Source: Amorphoplanes friuliensis DSM 7358 (GTDB lineage Bacteria; Actinomycetota; Actinomycetes; Mycobacteriales; Micromonosporaceae). Taken from it: a DNA stretch of 64,000 nt. The stretch is from positions 2,394,001 through 2,458,000 of the forward strand of contig NC_022657.1 of NCBI RefSeq assembly GCF_000494755.1, given 5' to 3'. Positions 59,571-64,000 of this stretch are shown here, piece by piece (the first letter of the stretch is position 1; the number at the start of each line of letters is the position of its first letter). A program made the translations under genes and the position numbers. The notes under the pieces were generated by a model. The model was not told the origin of the DNA. It searched no databases and saw nothing but the letters and a program-made list of their open reading frames with translations.

Positions 59571-60359
59571 TCACACGGTCGGGACCGTTCCGCCGTCGAT
59601 CACGTACTCGGCGCCCACGATGGCCGAGGCGCGGTCCGAGACCAGGAATCCGACCAGGTCGGCGATCTCCTCGGTGTTGGCGAACCGTCCCAGCGGTACG
59701 CCTCCGAGCGAGTCGTAGATGCTCTGCTTCGCTTGTTCGCGGCTGATCCCGTTGCCCTCGGCGATCCGGTCGACGAACCTTTCGTAGGCCTCCGTCTCGA
59801 TCCCGCCGGGGCTGATCGCGTTGACGCGGACACCGCGCGGGGCGAGCTCGTTGGCGAGCCCCTTGCTGTAAGTGCGCAACGCGGCTTTGGCGGCCGCGTA
59901 GGCCAGCGACGCCTCGTACTGGGGAAGTTCGCGCTGGATCGAGGTGAAGTGCAGCACGACCGCCGACCCGGACTTGATCATCGCCGGGAGGAGGGCTCGA
60001 TCGAGCCGTACCGCTCCTAGGAGGTTCAGGTTCAGCTCGATCATCCATTGTTCGTCGGTGATGATCGCAAAACCGCCGGACGGCGTCGAGGCGCCTCCGA
60101 CGACGTGCACCAGGATGTCCAGTGCGCCGCCGGTCTCGGCGATCCGGTCGGCCACCGTCTTGGCACCCTCGACCGTCGAGGTGTCGGCCTCGATGAAACG
60201 GTCGGGGTGCTCGTACCCCTCGGGCATCGTCCGGGCCGTCGCGTAAACGTCGGCGCCCATCTCCCGCAGTCTTTCGACGACGGCCTTGCCCGAGCCCTTC
60301 GATCCGCCCGTGACCAGTGCGCGGCGTCCGTCGAGACGATCGCGATCCGAGGTGGGCAT
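59571..60359 (-). CDS. SDR-family oxidoreductase
   Basis: A 262-residue classical SDR with [10 protein letters not shown] (NAD(P) site), a HVVGGAS segment in place of NNAG, catalytic Ser in FTSIQ, Tyr-x3-Lys in YAAAKAAL, and C-terminal [18 protein letters not shown] 6 nt before the ATG at 60359 decides the start over the ATG at 60383. It lies 25 bp after an NTF2-like gene in the same direction, a common pairing for small-molecule oxidation. Confidence 0.9.
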   Translation of the reverse strand: MPTSDRDRLDGRRALVTGGSKGSGKAVVERLREMGADVYATARTMPEGYEHPDRFIEADTSTVEGAKTVADRIAETGGALDILVHVVGGASTPSGGFAIITDEQWMIELNLNLLGAVRLDRALLPAMIKSGSAVVLHFTSIQRELPQYEASLAYAAAKAALRTYSKGLANELAPRGVRVNAISPGGIETEAYERFVDRIAEGNGISREQAKQSIYDSLGGVPLGRFANTEEIADLVGFLVSDRASAIVGAEYVIDGGTVPTV

Positions 60360-60384
60360 TTTTTCTCCTCCGACGATCGGCATG

Positions 60385-60729
60385 TCAGGATCCGTGGTTG
60401 GCGATGACGAGTTCGGTGACGACGTCCTCGCGGATCGTGAACCGGTAGTCGAGGTCGGCGACGCCGCCCGGGAAGGTGCCCTCGAGCCGCAGGGTCACCA
60501 CCCAGTGGTCGTCGTCGATGTGGGCGGCACCGATCTGCTCGGTCGTGTATTCGAACTCGGAGCCGCCGTCCCGCAGGAACGCGTGGATCTGCTCTCGGCC
60601 GCGGAAGGACTCGCCCTGATCGACGGCCACCGCGTCCTCGGCGAAGAATGACGATGCCGTGTCGGCGTCGCCGGCGATGTGAGCGGTGAGGAAACCGCGG
60701 ACGGTGGTCGGGAGTGAATCGTTTGTCAT
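60385..60729 (-). CDS. NTF2-like (SnoaL-type) protein
   Basis: A 114-residue cystatin-fold protein: [41 protein letters not shown] and a C-terminal beta segment ([19 protein letters not shown]). It probably binds or isomerises a small hydrophobic molecule with the SDR encoded downstream. CACGGT lies 6 nt before its ATG on the minus strand. Divergent from the MerR-type gene, its likely regulator. Confidence 0.82.
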   Translation of the reverse strand: MTNDSLPTTVRGFLTAHIAGDADTASSFFAEDAVAVDQGESFRGREQIHAFLRDGGSEFEYTTEQIGAAHIDDDHWVVTLRLEGTFPGGVADLDYRFTIREDVVTELVIANHGS

Positions 60730-60774
60730 GAACCCACCGTGTGGCCTCGCTGCCCAGGAGGGTCAAGCGCTGGA

Positions 60775-60791
60775 CTCTCCCCCGGGGAGAG
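60775..60791. promoter_or_regulatory. MerR-type operator in a 19-bp spacer
   Basis: CTCTCCCC-C-GGGGAGAG, perfect 8-bp arms, lies between TGGACT (60771-60776) and CAGACT (60796-60801), which are 19 bp apart, the over-long spacer typical of MerR-controlled promoters. Confidence 0.65.
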
Positions 60792-60807
60792 CCTCCAGAC
60801 TGCGGGG

Positions 60808-61602
60808 ATGCTGACAATCGGGGAGTTCTCGCGCCTGACCCACCTCAGCGTGCGGACCCTGCGCCGGTACCACGAGGGTGCCCTGCTGGAACCCGCCGTG
60901 GTGGACGAGTCCTCCGGCTACCGCTACTACACCGTCGAGCAGATTCCGACCGCCCAGGTCATTCACCGGCTCCGCGAACTCGACGTCCCCCTGGGCGACG
61001 TGCAGCGGATCCTGCGGGCCCCGGACCCCGGTGTCCGCGCGACCCTGGTCGCCGGCCACCTCCAACGCCTGGAGGCCGAGCTCGACCGCACCCGGGCCGC
61101 GGTCACGTCGCTGCGCCGCCTGCTCCGGCCCGACCCGTCGCCGATCGAGGTGGAGCTGCGTGCCGAGCCCGCCCGCACGGTTGCGGCGGTGGCGGCCGTG
61201 GTCGACGAGGGCGAGGTCGACGCCTGGTTCGCGGGTGCGATGGCCGAGCTGGAGGTGGCCGTCGGTGACGCGGTGACCGGTCCGCCGGGTGGCAGCTACG
61301 ACAACTCTCTGTTCGAGCAGGGCCGCGGTCACGTGCTGGTCTACCTGCCGACGGCTGCTCCGCCGCGTACCGGGAGGGTGCACGCCGTGACCCTGCCCGC
61401 CGCGGAACTGGCGGTGGCCACCCACATCGGCGAGCACGACGGCGTCGAGGTCACCTACGGCGAGCTCGGTGCCTGGGTCGTGGGGAACGCGATGTCGGTG
61501 GCGGGGCCCGTGCGCGAGGTCTATCTCGTCGGACCTCGGGACACCGGCGATCCGGCCGCGTGGCGCACCGAGATCGGGTGGCCGGTGTTCCGGGTGACCT
61601 GA
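60808..61602 (+). CDS. MerR-family regulator with GyrI-like C-terminal domain
   Basis: A 264-residue regulator: MerR helix-turn-helix and wing (LTIGEFSRLTHLSVRTLRRY, GYRYYTVEQIPTAQVIHRLR), a coiled coil (LQRLEAELDRTRAAV) and a C-terminal GyrI-like small-molecule-binding domain (from about 120; GHVLVYLPTAAP, HIGEHDGVEVTYGEL). BmrR-like proteins of this design sense drugs or metabolites. A palindrome in the 19-bp spacer of its own promoter suggests MerR-type autoregulation and control of the divergent NTF2-SDR pair. Confidence 0.88.
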   Translation: MLTIGEFSRLTHLSVRTLRRYHEGALLEPAVVDESSGYRYYTVEQIPTAQVIHRLRELDVPLGDVQRILRAPDPGVRATLVAGHLQRLEAELDRTRAAVTSLRRLLRPDPSPIEVELRAEPARTVAAVAAVVDEGEVDAWFAGAMAELEVAVGDAVTGPPGGSYDNSLFEQGRGHVLVYLPTAAPPRTGRVHAVTLPAAELAVATHIGEHDGVEVTYGELGAWVVGNAMSVAGPVREVYLVGPRDTGDPAAWRTEIGWPVFRVT

Positions 61603-61619
61603 GTGCCGACCGCACGGAG

Positions 61620-62399
61620 TCAGGTCAAGCGGAGGGTGGCCTGGATGGCGTAGACGACGGCCAGGGCCACCGCCAGCCCGCCGAGCACCAGCCGCAGCCC
61701 ACGCTCGGGCAGCCGCGGCTGCAGATGCGCCCCGAGATAGCCGCCGATCAGCCCGCCGACGCCGCACAGGATGCCGACCGACCAGTCCGGCGCGATGTCG
61801 CCGCGTCCGGTCAGGGCGAGCAGCGCGAACGTCACCGCCCCGGCCACGGAGGTCACGAAGGTCGAGGCCAGCGCGGCCGGTGCCACCACCGGCACCGGCA
61901 GGCCGCGGCCGACCAGGACCGGGCCGAGGATCGAGCCGCCGCCGATGCCGTAGATGCCACCGATCACCCCCACCCCGAGCGCCAGGCCGGTGATCGTCCG
62001 CCGGGACATCGGGGGCCGGGCTGCGGGTTTCCCGGTACGCAGGCAGAGCCACAAACCCAGCGGGAGCAGCAGCACGGCCACGATGAGCCGGAACACATCG
62101 GGTCCCGGTACGGCGAAGACGCGGGCGACCGCCCCGACGACCACGCCGGGCAGGGTGCCGAGCAGCAGGAGCTTGGTCAGCGGGCTCGCGAGGTTTCCGC
62201 GCCGCCGGTAGCGCAGCAGCGCGCCGGGGCCCGCCACCACGTTGAACAGCAGGTTGGTCGGGGTGACGGCGGGGTTGGGCACACCGAGCAGGCTCAGCTG
62301 GACGGGGAGCAGAAACACCGCTCCGGACACGCCGACCGGGGTGGTGATGATCGAGATGACCAGCCCGGCCGTGAGACAGAGCAGAACCTCGGCGATCAT
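61620..62399 (-). CDS. TSUP-family (TauE/SafE) membrane exporter
   Basis: A 259-residue protein with about eight membrane helices and two related halves (GVPNPAVTPTNLLFNVVAG; GIGGGSILGPVLVGRGLPVP), the TauE/SafE family associated with export of sulfite, organosulfonates or similar anions. CGGAGG about 9 nt before ATG. Tail-to-tail with the MerR-type gene; no sulfur genes nearby. Confidence 0.85.
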   Translation of the reverse strand: MIAEVLLCLTAGLVISIITTPVGVSGAVFLLPVQLSLLGVPNPAVTPTNLLFNVVAGPGALLRYRRRGNLASPLTKLLLLGTLPGVVVGAVARVFAVPGPDVFRLIVAVLLLPLGLWLCLRTGKPAARPPMSRRTITGLALGVGVIGGIYGIGGGSILGPVLVGRGLPVPVVAPAALASTFVTSVAGAVTFALLALTGRGDIAPDWSVGILCGVGGLIGGYLGAHLQPRLPERGLRLVLGGLAVALAVVYAIQATLRLT

Positions 62400-62499
62400 C
62401 CGCGGCGGCCTCCGTTAGTGTTCGTAACACCTGCCAGTAACAATTCCAGATGTCGGAGCGGACGAGTTGTCGGGGCGGACGAGGGAGGTGGGCGACGGC

Positions 62500-64000
62500 G
62501 TGGCGGAACGCGAGCGCCTGGCGCAGGCCGACTCGGGGGAGCGGCCGTGGCGCGCCTGGGGTCCCTACCTCGCGGAGCGGGCCTGGGGCACGGTCCGGGA
62601 GGACTACAGCGAGCACGGCACCGCCTGGGACTACTTCCCGCACGATCACGCACGCTCCCGGGCGTACCGGTGGAACGACGACGGGATGGCGGGAGTCTGC
62701 GACGACCGGCAGACTTTTTGTTTTGCCCTGGCGTTGTGGAACGGCAGCGATCCGATCCTCAAGGAGCGGATGTTCGGGCTCGGCGGTGACGGCGGCAACC
62801 ACGGCGAGGACGCCAAGGAGTACTGGTGGTACCAGGACTCGACGCCGACCCACTCGTGGATGCGCTGGCGCTACCACTACCCGCAGGCCGCCTTCCCGTA
62901 CGACGAACTGGTACGGGTCAACGGGCACCGCTCGCGCGAGGAGCCCGAGTACGAGCTGATCGACACCGGGATCTTCGACGAGGACCGGTTCTGGGCCGTG
63001 ACCGTCGATTACGCCAAGGCCGACGTCGACGACATGTGCATCGTGGTGACCGTCTCGAACCGGGGCCCGGACGAGGCGACCCTGCATGTGCTGCCGTCGT
63101 TGTGGTTCCGCAACACCTGGTCGTGGGGGCTGCCCAACCGGCCCGTACCCGTGATCGAGGGGTCGGCCGGGAAGCTGGCGGGGGAGCACCGCAGCCTGGG
63201 GCACATCACGCTCGAGGGTGAGGGTGAACCGCCCGCGCTGCTGTGCGACAACGAGACCAACTCGCAGCGGCTCTGGGGTCTGCCGGGCACCAGCCTGTAC
63301 CCGAAGGACGGCATCAACGACCATCTGATCGCCGGTGCCCCGACGGTGAATCCGGCCGGGGTGGGCACCAAGGGTGCGCTGCACTACGAGCTGACGCTGG
63401 GCCCGGGGGAGACGCGGCAGATCCGGCTGCGCCTGACCCGGTCGGACGAGGCGGCCACGCTCGACCTCGGTGACGACTTCGCCGCCGTCGTGCGCGCGCG
63501 GGAGGACGAGGCCGACGCCTACTTCGCCGAGCTGATCCCGGCCGCCGCGTCCGCGGAGGAGGCGGCCGTCGCCCGGCAGGGGATCGCCGGGCTGATGTGG
63601 GCCAAGCAGTTCTACCACTTCGACGTCAAGCAGTGGCTGCAGGGCGATCCGGGTTCGGCGCCTCCGCCGCCGGGCCGCCGGTACGGGCGCAACAACGCCT
63701 GGTGGCACATGAACAGCTTCGACGTCATCTCGATGCCGGACCCCTGGGAGTACCCCTGGTACGCCGCGTGGGACCTGGCGTTCCACTGTGTCTCGATCGC
63801 CCGGGTCGATCCCGGGTTCGCCAAGGCGCAGCTGCTGCTGTTGCTGCGGGAGTGGTACATGCACCCCAACGGGCAGATCCCCGCGTACGAGTGGGCGTTC
63901 GGGGATGTGAACCCGCCGGTGCATGCCTGGGCCGCGCTGCAGGTGTTCGAGATCGACGGCGGCCGCGACCACGACTTCCTCGCCCGGATCATGCACAAGC
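62500..64000 (+). CDS. GH63/MGH1-like glucosidase, 3' end outside window
   Basis: At least 500 residues, open to the window end. N-terminal DSGERPWRAWGPYLAERAWG, DYSEHGTAWDYFPHDHARSR, KEYWWYQDSTPTHSWMRWRY, and later GLMWAKQFYHFDVKQWL and NAWWHMNSFDVISMPDPWEY belong to the actinobacterial glucosidases with MGH1-like (alpha/alpha)6 catalytic domain related to GH63. Two segments (WDYFP, DVISMPDPWEYPWYAAWDL) line the active site; FDVISMPDPWE carries a likely catalytic Asp. GTG at 62500 (GGGAGG 11 nt upstream) is the likeliest start; GTG at 62488 is possible. Confidence 0.83.
   Translation, partial: MAERERLAQADSGERPWRAWGPYLAERAWGTVREDYSEHGTAWDYFPHDHARSRAYRWNDDGMAGVCDDRQTFCFALALWNGSDPILKERMFGLGGDGGNHGEDAKEYWWYQDSTPTHSWMRWRYHYPQAAFPYDELVRVNGHRSREEPEYELIDTGIFDEDRFWAVTVDYAKADVDDMCIVVTVSNRGPDEATLHVLPSLWFRNTWSWGLPNRPVPVIEGSAGKLAGEHRSLGHITLEGEGEPPALLCDNETNSQRLWGLPGTSLYPKDGINDHLIAGAPTVNPAGVGTKGALHYELTLGPGETRQIRLRLTRSDEAATLDLGDDFAAVVRAREDEADAYFAELIPAAASAEEAAVARQGIAGLMWAKQFYHFDVKQWLQGDPGSAPPPPGRRYGRNNAWWHMNSFDVISMPDPWEYPWYAAWDLAFHCVSIARVDPGFAKAQLLLLLREWYMHPNGQIPAYEWAFGDVNPPVHAWAALQVFEIDGGRDHDFLARIMHK

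Noticed and set aside
60763..63996. 1077-codon open frame on the minus strand
   Set aside because: Antisense to the MerR-type and glucosidase genes and running through the TSUP gene in another frame; no recognisable domain.

Overview
The window is about 64 kb of very GC-rich chromosome from a filamentous actinobacterium. The gene content points to Micromonosporaceae, probably Actinoplanes-like: a conservon signalling cassette, DasABC/NgcEFG-type amino-sugar importers with no ATPase gene of their own, a MurL/MurD2 pair and many regulators with adjacent oxidoreductases. The genus is an inference; no rRNA or other decisive marker is present. There is no integrase, transposase, phage gene or CRISPR array, and the region reads as ordinary chromosome. 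I count 67 coding sequences (one a 23-codon upstream ORF, one cut by the window end) and three tandem tRNA-mimicking Y-type RNAs.

Layout. 0-17.5 kb is housekeeping and small metabolic genes: coproporphyrin ferrochelatase with an overlapping NagD-like phosphatase, an alpha/beta hydrolase, two Nudix enzymes, a chemoreceptor, an MmyB-type regulator divergent from an SDR, a DUF3097 protein, an ArsR-like regulator divergent from a PEP mutase/isocitrate lyase-family enzyme, a beta-lactamase-fold hydrolase, an NfeD-SPFH membrane pair closed by a strong terminator, and a tight DHFR-like/TrmH/GNAT/PatB operon. 17.5-25.6 kb holds a 1.2-kresidue Pro/Gly-rich protein ending in a degenerate globin plus FAD/NAD reductase, a secreted EEP nuclease/phosphatase-fold protein, and the divergent murL-murD2 pair, which adds L-Glu to UDP-MurNAc-L-Ala and then epimerises it, bypassing free D-Glu.

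25.6-33.6 kb is an amino-sugar uptake island: a MurR/RpiR regulator followed by two complete binding-protein/permease sets in tandem (DasABC-like, then NgcEFG), ended by a bidirectional terminator. 33.6-38.2 kb is a GH3 beta-glucosidase-MFS-SRPBCC operon divergent from a TetR gene with a palindrome covering both promoters. 38.2-48.2 kb has a family-A DNA polymerase, a P-loop NTPase, an acyl-CoA dehydrogenase-like protein without the catalytic Glu, a complete conservon (cvnA-B-C-D) with an extra GAF protein, and threonine synthase.

48.2-50.2 kb is the most unusual part: a Ro60/TROVE gene preceded on the same strand by three tandem Y-RNA-like elements. Two of them carry a circularly permuted tRNA module (T arm, closed acceptor hairpin, D arm). 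50.2-64 kb contains a DUF457 membrane protein, a NarL-type two-component system, a LysR gene that lacks a canonical start codon, a beta-propeller exoprotein, an OhrR-like MarR regulator, an SDR/NTF2 pair divergent from a MerR regulator, a TSUP exporter and the 5' part of a GH63/MGH1-like glucosidase.

Recurrent theme: at least fifteen start codons lie 6-7 nt downstream of a -10-like hexamer (TANNNT or close), the arrangement of leaderless transcripts. Several gene 3' ends carry short tandem or degenerate duplications (10.5, 22.3-22.8, 59.4 kb).
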